64,000 bases of DNA from the NCBI RefSeq assembly GCF_000429785.1, contig NZ_KE386953.1, positions 301,466 through 365,465 on the forward strand, read 5' to 3'. The DNA is from Chitinibacter tainanensis DSM 15459 (GTDB lineage Bacteria; Pseudomonadota; Gammaproteobacteria; Burkholderiales; Chitinibacteraceae). The position numbers and the translations under genes are program-made. Within the stretch, counting starts at the first letter, position 1, and the number at the start of each line of letters is the position of its first letter. Positions 1 through 9,157 of the stretch are shown here, piece by piece. The notes beneath the pieces were generated by a model. The model was not told the origin of the DNA and ran no database searches. It saw only the letters and a list, made by a program, of their open reading frames with translations.

Positions 1-532
1 CCGCCTCATGCAGGCGCGCCCATTCATGCTCCACAAAGCCGGGTTTGCCACGCACCATAAATTGCTTAAACACCGCCTTCATGTCTTTGCAGCGGCCAAT
101 TTCAATCAGATAGCGGGCAAAATGTGAGCGGCTGATCATTTCCGGATTATCGGCATATTTGCGCGCGCCTTCCAAAATGCCGGTCAGGCCCAGTTTTTCT
201 AGGCCCGCCGCCATCCGCTCGGCCCGCTCGACCCGCCCCGAGCGCACTTGCGCCAAGCCGGCCAGCAAGGTTGGATCATCGGCGGCAAAACCCAGTCCCA
301 CCACATGCAGCGTATGCTTACCCCAGCTGACCGAGATTTCCACACCATTGACAAAGCCCATTCCCAGCTCATCGGCAGTGGCTTTCGCCAGCGCCAAGCC
401 GCGGGTATCGTCGTGATCGGTCAGGGCAAATAATTGGCACCCGCGCGCATGGGCGCGGCGCACTACTTCATCGGGCGGCAAGATGCCGTCCGAGATATTG
501 GAATGACAATGCAAATCAACCGGCGTGGTCAT
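1..532 (-). CDS. rnm: PHP-domain phosphoesterase (RNase AM / nucleoside 3',5'-bisphosphate phosphatase type), partial
   Basis: The minus-strand reading from the ATG at 532 begins MTTPVDLHCHSNISDG and soon gives LFALTDHDDTRG, the HxH and DHDD metal-binding motifs of the PHP family, followed by a GVEIS motif. This matches the TrpH/YciV group, known as 5'-3' exoribonuclease or 3',5'-bisphosphate nucleotidase enzymes. The gene runs off the left edge, so only about the first 177 residues are visible and the C-terminal metal ligands cannot be checked. Its start overlaps the end of the SemiSWEET gene by 17 bases, so it is the last visible gene of a cysM-SemiSWEET-PHP transcript. The family is secure; the exact substrate is inferred from the family. 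Confidence 0.85.
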   Translation of the reverse strand, partial: MTTPVDLHCHSNISDGILPPDEVVRRAHARGCQLFALTDHDDTRGLALAKATADELGMGFVNGVEISVSWGKHTLHVVGLGFAADDPTLLAGLAQVRSGRVERAERMAAGLEKLGLTGILEGARKYADNPEMISRSHFARYLIEIGRCKDMKAVFKQFMVRGKPGFVEHEWARLHEA

Positions 533-824
533 CGGATTTGGCCTCAGTAGCTGCCGGTGGCCGGCGATCAAAAATCAGCTTCATCACCAGCACGGCGCCA
601 GCCAGAATCAAAGTGATGGTATTGGCCAGATACACAGGCGCCGAGCCAACTAGCAGCCCATACCCCAGCCATAGCGCCACGCCGCTGACAAATATGCAGT
701 ACATCCCCAGGCTAATGTCTTTGGCCGAGCGGCTTTTCCACACTTGCCAAACCTGCGGCACAAAAGAGATGGTGGTGAGCGTACCGGCCAGTAAACCCAA
801 ACCTTCGATCAGCGCGGGGCTCAT
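516..824 (-). CDS. SemiSWEET family sugar transporter (PQ-loop, 3 TM)
   Basis: A 102-residue protein with three hydrophobic helices. The first contains the PQ-loop pattern (TISFVPQVWQVWKSRSAKD) typical of bacterial SemiSWEETs, which dimerise to form a sugar-permeable channel in the inner membrane. Length (about 90-105 aa) and the SxxxPQ motif fit the family. The ATG overlaps the cysM stop by four bases, and its own end overlaps the PHP gene, indicating translational coupling of all three genes. Substrate cannot be told from sequence; sucrose or glucose uptake is known for some members only. Confidence 0.85.
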   Translation of the reverse strand: MSPALIEGLGLLAGTLTTISFVPQVWQVWKSRSAKDISLGMYCIFVSGVALWLGYGLLVGSAPVYLANTITLILAGAVLVMKLIFDRRPPAATEAKSDDHAG

Positions 825-1699
825 GCCGGAAACACCCCGGTCGAGAGATAACGATCACCGCGATCGCAAACAATACTGACGATCACCGCGTTTTCCACGG
901 TGGCAGAGAGCCGCAAGGCGGCCGCCAAAGCGCCCCCTGAGGAAATCCCGGCGAAAATGCCTTCTTCGCGTGCGAGGCGGCGGGTCATGGCTTCGGCCTC
1001 GGCTTGCTCGACTTCCAGCACCTGATCAATCAGCGAAAAATCGCAGATCTTGGGTACATAGTCGGCCGGCCATTTACGGATACCCGGAATTTGCGCGCCA
1101 TCGCACGGCTGTACGCCCACAATCTGGATTGCTGGGTTCTGTTCTTTCAGATAACGCCGCGTGCCCATGATGGTGCCGGTGGTGCCCATGCTGGAAACAA
1201 AATGCGTTACCGTGCCGGCGGTGTCGCGCCAGATTTCCGGGCCTGTAGTTTCGTAATGCGCCAGTGGATTATCTGGGTTGGCAAATTGATCGAGCAATAA
1301 CCCTTGCCCGGCTGCCACCATGGCCTCGGCCTGATCGCGGGCGGCTTCCATTCCCTCGGTCAGGATCACCTCGGCGCCGTAGGCTTTCATGGTTTGTATC
1401 CGCTCGATGCTGGAATTTTTCGGTAACAGCAGCACCATGCGGTAGCCCATCATCGCCGCCGCCATCGCCAGCGCGATGCCGGTATTGCCGCTGGTGGCTT
1501 CGATCAGCGTGTCGCCAGGCTGAATATCGCCGCGCGCCTCGGCATGGCGGATCATCGACAGCGCGGGCCGGTCTTTCACCGAGCCGGCCGGATTATTGCC
1601 TTCTAGCTTGACCAGAATGGTATTGCTGGTATTGCCCGGCAGGCGTTTGAGTTTTACCAGCGGGGTGTTCCCGACGAAATCTTCCAGATATTTAAACAT
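821..1699 (-). CDS. cysM: cysteine synthase B (O-acetylserine sulfhydrylase B)
   Basis: 292 residues, the usual CysM length. The N-terminus (VGNTPLVKL) and GNNPAGSVKDRPA carry the PLP-binding lysine, and EATSGNTGIALA is the substrate-binding loop of fold-type II PLP enzymes. NNPAGSVKDR rather than the CysK form (NPxxSVKCR), together with the shorter length, points to CysM, which makes cysteine from O-acetylserine with sulfide or thiosulfate. A GGAG lies about 10 nt before the ATG at 1699. First gene of a run overlapping the SemiSWEET and PHP genes; the metabolic link to those two is not obvious. Confidence 0.95.
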   Translation of the reverse strand: MFKYLEDFVGNTPLVKLKRLPGNTSNTILVKLEGNNPAGSVKDRPALSMIRHAEARGDIQPGDTLIEATSGNTGIALAMAAAMMGYRMVLLLPKNSSIERIQTMKAYGAEVILTEGMEAARDQAEAMVAAGQGLLLDQFANPDNPLAHYETTGPEIWRDTAGTVTHFVSSMGTTGTIMGTRRYLKEQNPAIQIVGVQPCDGAQIPGIRKWPADYVPKICDFSLIDQVLEVEQAEAEAMTRRLAREEGIFAGISSGGALAAALRLSATVENAVIVSIVCDRGDRYLSTGVFPA

Positions 1700-1765
1700 G
1701 CAAGCGTCTACTCCATAGCTGGCATGATTATACGCAAGCTAGGGGATACGCGATGATGAGGATGA

Positions 1766-2032
1766 TTATTTATTCCGCAACAGCCGCGCCACCGCCAACA
1801 CGACGCCCATCAACTTGGCCCCACGCCCCAGCGCCGACCACAGCGGGCGCTGGCGCCCCCAGTGCGCAAGGCCACGCAGTAGCAGAGACCACAGTTGGCC
1901 ATTGCCTGCGGCCGAGCGCAGCAACTCAGCCGGCTGCGCTTGCGCGCGGAGCTGGGTTTGCAGCTGCAAACGATGTAACTGCGCTTGATAACACAGATGC
2001 AGTTTTTGCTGTTCGCGTAGCCTGTTACTCAT
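1766..2032 (-). CDS. YqjK-like small protein
   Basis: 88 residues from the ATG at 2032, chosen because it overlaps the stop of the upstream yqjE-like gene by eight bases and begins MSNRLREQQK, like YqjK proteins. An upstream in-frame start at 2092 would lie wholly inside the yqjE-like gene. The N-terminal half is Gln/Arg/Leu-rich and probably helical; the C-terminal part has a short hydrophobic segment (LMGVVLAVARLL). In enterobacteria yqjK follows yqjD and yqjE in a stationary-phase, RpoS-controlled operon; the same order here is the main support. Function unknown. Confidence 0.7.
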   Translation of the reverse strand: MSNRLREQQKLHLCYQAQLHRLQLQTQLRAQAQPAELLRSAAGNGQLWSLLLRGLAHWGRQRPLWSALGRGAKLMGVVLAVARLLRNK

Positions 2033-2399
2033 CAGCGGCCTCCGCAGGCAGACGGCTAAACAGCTGCGCCAACAGCTGTTTATCTTGGGCAAACTCAGCC
2101 GTAGTTAAGGGAAACGGCTGGCTAGCCTCAGCTTGCAAACGGCGCAGCCACAGCCAAGCTACCAGCCCCAAACCCAGAAACAGCACGGCAAAGATGGCCG
2201 AGATCACGATTCGATAAGACCAAAAACCAAACAACAGCAGCAGGCCAAAGAAACACAAACCCAGCAAGAGTGCCAGGGCGGCTGCGATGGCCAGCCCCAC
2301 CATCAGCGCTACCCGATCAAGCTCATCACGCAATTCCAGCCCCACAAGACTCAAGCGCGTAGATAACAGACCGGCTAGGGCTTCGCGTATCATGGCCAT
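2025..2399 (-). CDS. YqjE-like membrane protein (DUF1469 / phage holin-like family)
   Basis: 124 residues with two strongly hydrophobic helices at about 30-55 and 58-85 (GLAIAAALALLLGLCFFG and VISAIFAVLFLGLGLVAWLW), preceded by an amphipathic start. This fits the YqjE/holin superfamily III family, which despite the name is chromosomal and membrane-bound, not a phage lysis gene. AGGAG lies five bases before the ATG at 2399. It sits between the yqjD-like gene (12 bases upstream) and the yqjK-like gene (overlapping), forming a conserved triad. In E. coli, YqjD and its partner bind ribosomes at the inner membrane; whether this protein takes part is inference. Confidence 0.85.
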   Translation of the reverse strand: MAMIREALAGLLSTRLSLVGLELRDELDRVALMVGLAIAAALALLLGLCFFGLLLLFGFWSYRIVISAIFAVLFLGLGLVAWLWLRRLQAEASQPFPLTTAEFAQDKQLLAQLFSRLPAEAADE

Positions 2400-2411
2400 G
2401 CTGACTCCTAC

Positions 2412-2714
2412 TTAGCGGCGCGCAACCAGAAAACCGATCAACAAGCCAACCGCCGCGCCAATACCCACCGCTTGCCATGGATGCGCATGCACGTATTCAT
2501 CCGTTTGCTTGGCCGCTTGTTTGGCTTTATCCACCGACTGGGTTTCTAGCTCAACCAGCCGATGCTTGGCGGTGCGCAGATTGTCGGCGATTTTAGCGTA
2601 CAGCTGCTTGGCCTCTTCCCCCTGCGCGTTGGCTGCTGCCTCGATCAGCTGCGCGGTTTCGCGCAGCGCGTCTTTGGTTTCATCGATTAATTGCGTTTCA
2701 TGCTGAGCTGCCAT
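2412..2714 (-). CDS. YqjD/ElaB family (DUF883) membrane-anchored protein
   Basis: 100 residues: a charged, Ala/Gln-rich coiled-coil-like N-terminal part (about 1-75) followed by AHPWQAVGIGAAVGLLIGFLVARR, the single C-terminal membrane anchor with Gly-zipper and terminal Arg pair that defines DUF883. E. coli YqjD and ElaB are known to tether 100S/70S ribosomes to the inner membrane in stationary phase. First gene of the yqjDEK-like triad. A GAGGAGC Shine-Dalgarno lies just upstream of the ATG at 2714. Stationary-phase control is likely from relatives but not seen directly. Confidence 0.9.
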   Translation of the reverse strand: MAAQHETQLIDETKDALRETAQLIEAAANAQGEEAKQLYAKIADNLRTAKHRLVELETQSVDKAKQAAKQTDEYVHAHPWQAVGIGAAVGLLIGFLVARR

Positions 2715-2820
2715 GGTATTGCTCCTCTGGGCTAGACGAAAGTTGTCAGCGACTTGAAATCAAAGCGCCAAACTCATGCTAACAAAGCACTACGCCCCTG
2801 CATAGTCAATATTTGCGCCA

Positions 2821-2849
2821 GCAAAAACAACAGCCCACCAAGGCGGGCT
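2821..2849 (-). terminator. Rho-independent terminator at the end of repeat copy A
   Basis: On the minus strand AGCCCGCC-TT-GGTGGGCT forms an eight-pair stem (one G-U) with a tight CUUG-type loop, followed by GTTGTTTTTGC. It would stop transcripts coming from galU or the repeat before they reach the yqjD-like gene. Confidence 0.65.
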
Positions 2850-3030
2850 CAGGCTGCTAACAACGTGGCAGAACAATTTTCTTCAAGTCTCGGCAAAGCC
2901 AAGCCTAGGAAATAAGGCTTTCAATCTGCAGCCTTGATGTTCTGTTCCCACCCCTCCCGCCCCCCTCCTTGAGGGGAGCCTCGCTTCGCGAGTGAGGTTT
3001 GCCATCAATCTGAGCCCACCATGGCGGGCT
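2832..3030 (-). repeat. dispersed structured repeat, copy A
   Basis: A ~200 bp intergenic element between galU and the yqjD-like gene. Read on the minus strand it aligns over nearly its whole length with the plus strand of 40724-40920. Shared blocks include GAGGCTCCCC.CAAGGAGGGG, AGAACATCAAGGCTGCAGA, TATTTCCT, GCCGAGACTTGAAGAA and GCAGCCTGA. The core (2850-3012) is bracketed by two hairpins identical at 17 of 18 bases (2832-2849 and 3013-3030). It has no convincing reading frame. Paired AGGCTG/CAGCCT blocks and internal hairpins suggest a folded RNA or a small non-autonomous mobile element. Confidence 0.8.
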
Positions 3031-3091
3031 GTTGCATAACATTTCAGCCGTGGGCACCCCCCCAGCTGGCCGTCAAAGTGCGGAGCTAAGC

Positions 3092-3967
3092 TCAAAAGGT
3101 CTTGCAGAAGTCTTTCATATAAGCGGTAAATTCGGCGCCCACCTCGTGGTGTTTCAGGCCCAATTCTACCGTCGCTTTCAGGAAGCCAATTTTGCTACCG
3201 CAATCGTAACGCGTACCTTCCAGCTTGTGCGCCAGAATATGCTGCTCTTGCATCAGCGCAAAAATCCCGTCGGTCAGCTGGATTTCGCCACCTTTGCCTG
3301 GCTGTACGTGCTGCAAATGATGGAAAATGCGTGGTGTCAGAATATAACGACCCACTACGGCCAGATTCGATGGCGCTTCTTCTGGTTTTGGTTTTTCCAC
3401 GATATTGTTGACCCGCAGGCGATTCGCGCTCGGGTTCACTTCCACAATCCCGTAGCTGCCGGTTTCTTCCGGCGCCACTTCTTCCACCCCCAGCACCGAG
3501 CAGTGGGTATCGTCGAACAAATCGACCATACGTTTCATTTCCGAAACACCATGCCCATCGATCAGGTCATCCGCCAGAATCACGGCAAACGGCTCATCAC
3601 CAACAACCGGCTTGGCGCACAATACCGCATGCCCCAGACCCAGCGCTTCTGGTTGGCGGATATAAATGCAGGTTACTGATTTCGGGATAATGCCGCGCAG
3701 CACTTCCAGCAATTTGGTTTTTTGCTTGGCTTCCAGATCGGCTTCGAGCTCACCCGCCTTATCAAAGTGATCTTCGATACTGCGTTTGTGCCGGCCGGTG
3801 ATGAAAATCATCTCGGTGATCCCGGCCGCGAGGGCTTCTTCCACCGCATATTGAATCAGCGGCTTATCGACCACCGACATCATTTCTTTTGGGCTGGCCT
3901 TGGTGGCGGGCAGAAAACGAGTCCCCATCCCGGCGACCGGGAATACGGCTTTACGAATCTTTTGCAT
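3092..3967 (-). CDS. galU: UTP-glucose-1-phosphate uridylyltransferase
   Basis: The 291-residue form starting [15 protein letters not shown] has the length and nucleotide-binding signature ([17 protein letters not shown]) of GalU, plus [11 protein letters not shown] and [12 protein letters not shown]. It makes UDP-glucose for envelope polysaccharides. I chose the start at 3967 because AAGGA lies six bases upstream and GalU proteins normally begin here. The frame is, however, open upstream to 4162 and encodes an HTH segment without any stop, so a longer HTH-GalU product is possible (see the next entry). A structured repeat and terminator follow the gene. Confidence 0.95.
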   Translation of the reverse strand: MQKIRKAVFPVAGMGTRFLPATKASPKEMMSVVDKPLIQYAVEEALAAGITEMIFITGRHKRSIEDHFDKAGELEADLEAKQKTKLLEVLRGIIPKSVTCIYIRQPEALGLGHAVLCAKPVVGDEPFAVILADDLIDGHGVSEMKRMVDLFDDTHCSVLGVEEVAPEETGSYGIVEVNPSANRLRVNNIVEKPKPEEAPSNLAVVGRYILTPRIFHHLQHVQPGKGGEIQLTDGIFALMQEQHILAHKLEGTRYDCGSKIGFLKATVELGLKHHEVGAEFTAYMKDFCKTF

Positions 3968-4162
3968 GCTGCTTCCTTGCTGTGATTGAAGGTCACCCAG
4001 CAAACCCAGGCGCAGGGCCGCGCCCATCACCTGATCGGTTTGCTTGGTATTGAGTTCATCGCCCCATTGCGAGACCGCCGAACGACCGAGCCCAAGGGCT
4101 TCGGCCAAACGGATCTGACTACCAAAAAGGCGGAGGGCTTCTGTCTTTCGCATAGCTTGCAT
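3968..4162 (-). other. in-frame Cro/YdaS-like HTH segment preceding galU
   Basis: About 65 codons directly upstream of and in frame with galU. The segment [20 protein letters not shown] followed by GRSAVSQWG is a clear helix-turn-helix of the Cro/YdaS type (one-turn helix, GRSAVSQW recognition helix). It ends [10 protein letters not shown] and runs straight into the GalU methionine with no stop codon. Possible starts are the ATGs at 4162 and 4153; neither has a strong Shine-Dalgarno, so a leaderless or weakly translated message is possible. It is either the N-terminal domain of a fusion or a regulator whose stop was lost. A perfect palindrome lies just upstream and could be its operator. Confidence 0.65.
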
Positions 4163-4202
4163 GTTCAATTAAATAAACACTCAAGTCAACCCCCTTCACA
4201 AA

Positions 4203-4236
4203 AGATTAATTGTTTAAAAAATTAAACAATTAATCT
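4203..4236. promoter_or_regulatory. perfect 15+15 bp palindrome upstream of HTH-galU
   Basis: AGATTAATTGTTTAA, a four-base A spacer and the exact complement TTAAACAATTAATCT. It lies 40 bp before the HTH-galU frame and 19 bp after the ligA stop. A TTGACT hexamer (4184-4189, minus) lies between it and the gene, but I find no convincing -10. Operator of the adjacent HTH, or an AT-rich terminator for ligA, are the two readings. Confidence 0.6.
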
Positions 4237-4254
4237 ACCTCACTCCTGACCACT

Positions 4255-6387
<2,133 letters not shown>

Positions 6388-6413
6388 TCAATTCATCTTT
6401 ATCGCTAAAAAAC

Positions 6414-7781
6414 TCAGGCAAACAGCCGCAGCGCCACCACCGAGCCCGGCGCAATGCCGCGATCATCCATGCTGGCATACAGCTCGGCCAGTTGGCGGCG
6501 GATATTGGCAAGGCTCTGTGGATTCAGCACTTTGCCATTGTCGTCCACCAGCGGCAGATTCAGCGCTTGCGACAGGCTTTGCGCAAATTCGGTCAGGTAA
6601 TCAAATACCGCAATCCCGCCCGCGACGCGCGGCACATCAAATAGCAAGCTCAGGCCCATTGAAGTGGCCATCAGCGGGGTTTGATCCTGATTGGCAAGCA
6701 CAAACAAGGTTTTGCCCGAATCGCTACGGTATTGGAAAGTGCCATCATTGGCGCGCACGAGGCCCGCATTTTCCGCATGAATACGCACTTTTTCCATCGG
6801 AATCGGGCGCTGCCCGGCCGGCAGATTCAGCCCGATCAACACATCAACCGACGCACAGAATTCATCCAGATCACGCGCCGCGCCCAGCTTGGCCGAGCGT
6901 TGCGGGAAAGTCACGACGGCTTCGTGCTCATCGGCAAATTGCTGCACACCCATGCAGAAGGCATTGAGCGTTTCTTGAGTAATCGGGCCTTGGCGATCGG
7001 CCATTTGCAGGCCGGCGCGCAGTTCCAGATAGCGATTACGGCTAGTGCTGGTTACTACTTCCCACTGATCCAGCTGATTTAAGCCAATCACCTGCACACG
7101 TTTATTGGCCGGAAATGGCGGCACTTCACTCGCAGCAATCGCCGTGCCGGCATGAATCTCGGCAATAAAATCCACCGCTGGATCAATCAGGCTGGTGACC
7201 AGCATGCCATCATCGGCTTCGTCCAGCGCGCTTAAGTTCAGCACCGGCGCGGCGGCGGCGGGGGCGGTGTAACTTGGGGCCACAGGGGCGCTGTAACTCG
7301 CAGCCGCGGGCTGCACCGGCTCTGGCCGGCTGGCGACTAATACCGGTTCAGGGGCGAATTGGCGGTCCTGCACCTCTTCAACCGGCTGGATAACCGGGGT
7401 ATAGCCCTCAGGCTTAGCGCGGTATTGCTCTTGCTGCAGATACTGTGGGCGGTATCCGGGTGGCAGATCAGGAATGTCATCCGGCATATCGTCGTCGTAG
7501 CGCGCTTTGGCGGGCGCTTCGGTATTGAGCTCGGGCACATCGTATTCGGTGCTTGGCGGCTCAGTCACTCGCGCAGGCGTATCGAGCACCGGCTCAAGGC
7601 GCTGGCTTTCGCCCTGGCGCACGACATTTTTCGGGGTATTGATCAGGACATCATCCTGATTGCGGGCAAATGCTTTGTTGGCCTGCTTTTTGTAGCGATA
7701 CTCTTGCCACTGGTTATAGGCAAATACTGCGCCAACAAATGCGCCGGCGATGATTAGCGCGCCCAATTGCGTGTCGGTCAT
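6414..7781 (-). CDS. zipA: cell division protein ZipA
   Basis: 455 residues. An N-terminal membrane anchor (LGALIIAGAFVGAVFAYNQW, about 5-24) is followed by a basic stretch, then a long Pro/Ala/Glu-rich linker with PAAASYSAPVAPSYTAP repeats to about residue 200, then the globular FtsZ-binding C-terminal domain (LISLIDP region, PNxxMEKVRIHAENAGL, GGIAVFDYLTEFAQSLS). This is the ZipA layout: an inner-membrane protein that tethers FtsZ at the septum. Followed by ligA on the same strand. Confidence 0.93.
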   Translation of the reverse strand: MTDTQLGALIIAGAFVGAVFAYNQWQEYRYKKQANKAFARNQDDVLINTPKNVVRQGESQRLEPVLDTPARVTEPPSTEYDVPELNTEAPAKARYDDDMPDDIPDLPPGYRPQYLQQEQYRAKPEGYTPVIQPVEEVQDRQFAPEPVLVASRPEPVQPAAASYSAPVAPSYTAPAAAAPVLNLSALDEADDGMLVTSLIDPAVDFIAEIHAGTAIAASEVPPFPANKRVQVIGLNQLDQWEVVTSTSRNRYLELRAGLQMADRQGPITQETLNAFCMGVQQFADEHEAVVTFPQRSAKLGAARDLDEFCASVDVLIGLNLPAGQRPIPMEKVRIHAENAGLVRANDGTFQYRSDSGKTLFVLANQDQTPLMATSMGLSLLFDVPRVAGGIAVFDYLTEFAQSLSQALNLPLVDDNGKVLNPQSLANIRRQLAELYASMDDRGIAPGSVVALRLFA

Positions 7782-7822
7782 CGTGTTATGTCTCAGCTAG
7801 CCCGTTTGGGCTTGTTCTTGTT

Positions 7823-7874
7823 GTATCCTGTGGCGTGATTCACAGCCATCTTGGCCATTCACGCAACAGGATAC
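7823..7874. promoter_or_regulatory. inverted repeat between apbC and zipA
   Basis: GTATCCTGTGGCGTG (7823-7837) and CACGCAACAGGATAC (7860-7874) pair at 14 of 15 positions across a 22-base loop, in the leader of zipA. No T-run follows, so a simple terminator is unlikely. Role unknown. Confidence 0.5.
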
Positions 7875-7922
7875 CAGACTTGCCGGCTCGCAGCCTATCG
7901 CTGCGGCTTACTTTGACCGAAA

Positions 7923-9086
7923 TTATGTACTTTGAATGACGATTTTCGGGAATTTGCTGGAGAAATCCTGCGCCTTCGCCGCCACTTTCACCGCCACCTT
8001 GCGGGCAATCTGCTTGTAAATCGCCGCAATTTCGCCATCGGGCTGCGCCACCACCGTTGGGCGGCCTTCATCGGCATGCAGGCGAATGGATAAATCCAGC
8101 GGCAGCTTGCCAATCAGCTCGGTACCATATTCAGCGCCCATCTTCTCGCCGCCGCCTTCACCAAAAATCGGCTCAGCATGACCGCAATTACTGCAGATAT
8201 GCATGCTCATATTCTCGACAATGCCCAAAATCGGCACGCCGACTTTTTCAAACATTTTCAGGCCCTTGCGCGCATCCAAGAGGGCAATGTCTTGCGGCGT
8301 GGTCACAATCACCGCGCCAGTCAGCGGCACTTTCTGGCTCAGCGTGAGCTGAATATCGCCAGTACCCGGTGGCAGGTCGATCACCAGATAATCCAGCTCG
8401 CCCCACTCGGTGTCGTGCAATAGCTGGGTGAGCGCCTGCGTGACCATCGGGCCGCGCCACACCATCGGCTGCTCCGGGTCGATCAGAAAACCGATCGACA
8501 TATTGCGCACGCCGTGCTGATCAATCGGTTTGATGTGTTTATTGTCGTCCGATTCGGGATGCTGGCCGGCCACGCCCATCATTTGTGGCTGGCTCGGGCC
8601 GTAAATATCGGCATCCAGCAAGCCCACTTTGGCGCCTTCGGCCGCCAGCGCCAGCGCCAGATTGGCCGACGTGGTCGATTTACCCACCCCGCCCTTGCCC
8701 GAGGCCACGGCAATGACGTTTTTAATGCCTTTCAACAGCGGAATACCGCGCGCCACGCTGTGCGCCACAATCTGGCTGCTGACTTTGACTTCGGTTTTCA
8801 CCACTCCCGGAATTGCCGCCAAGGCCGTCGCCACTTGCGCTTCGCGTGCCGCAAATTGGCTTTGCGCCGGATAACCCAGCACCAAATCCAGCGACACCAC
8901 ACCCGCATCGCAGCTGAGATTTTTCACATTTTTGCTGCTCAGATAATCCTTGCCTGTATCGGGATCGATCAGGGTGGCTAAAGTCTGGCGAACGCTGTCC
9001 AGCAGCGGATGAGTGGCGGTATCAGTCACGGCAGGTGTTCCTGTTTCGGCCGGGGCTTTACCCAGCCAGCGATCAAAAATAGACAT
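7923..9086 (-). CDS. apbC: iron-sulfur cluster carrier ATPase (Mrp/ApbC/NBP35 family)
   Basis: 387 residues from the ATG at 9086 (MSIFDRWLGK); the longer frame to 9137 has no visible support. An N-terminal MIP18-like domain (about 30-115) precedes a P-loop ATPase domain with the deviant Walker A VASGKGGVGKSTTSAN, the DADIYGPSQP motif, and the cluster-binding CSNCG pair near the C-terminus. The protein dimerises and transfers 4Fe-4S clusters to apoproteins in the cytoplasm. It lies 71 bases after the patatin-type gene and before zipA, all on the minus strand. Confidence 0.95.
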   Translation of the reverse strand: MSIFDRWLGKAPAETGTPAVTDTATHPLLDSVRQTLATLIDPDTGKDYLSSKNVKNLSCDAGVVSLDLVLGYPAQSQFAAREAQVATALAAIPGVVKTEVKVSSQIVAHSVARGIPLLKGIKNVIAVASGKGGVGKSTTSANLALALAAEGAKVGLLDADIYGPSQPQMMGVAGQHPESDDNKHIKPIDQHGVRNMSIGFLIDPEQPMVWRGPMVTQALTQLLHDTEWGELDYLVIDLPPGTGDIQLTLSQKVPLTGAVIVTTPQDIALLDARKGLKMFEKVGVPILGIVENMSMHICSNCGHAEPIFGEGGGEKMGAEYGTELIGKLPLDLSIRLHADEGRPTVVAQPDGEIAAIYKQIARKVAVKVAAKAQDFSSKFPKIVIQST

Positions 9087-9157
9087 AATCATTCGGTAAA
9101 ACGGTAGCCCGCAATAGATCAGGGCGGGCAGCGTCATTACAAGAGGATGTCATGGGC

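Noticed and set aside
2025-2399. Phage holin
   Set aside because: Family name only; the yqjD-yqjE-yqjK order and absence of any phage gene show a chromosomal membrane protein.
3968-4162. YdaS-like antitoxin of a toxin-antitoxin or prophage module
   Set aside because: No toxin or phage gene adjacent; the segment is continuous with galU.
4184-4189. TTGACT as -35 of a galU promoter
   Set aside because: No acceptable -10 hexamer at 15-19 bp spacing.
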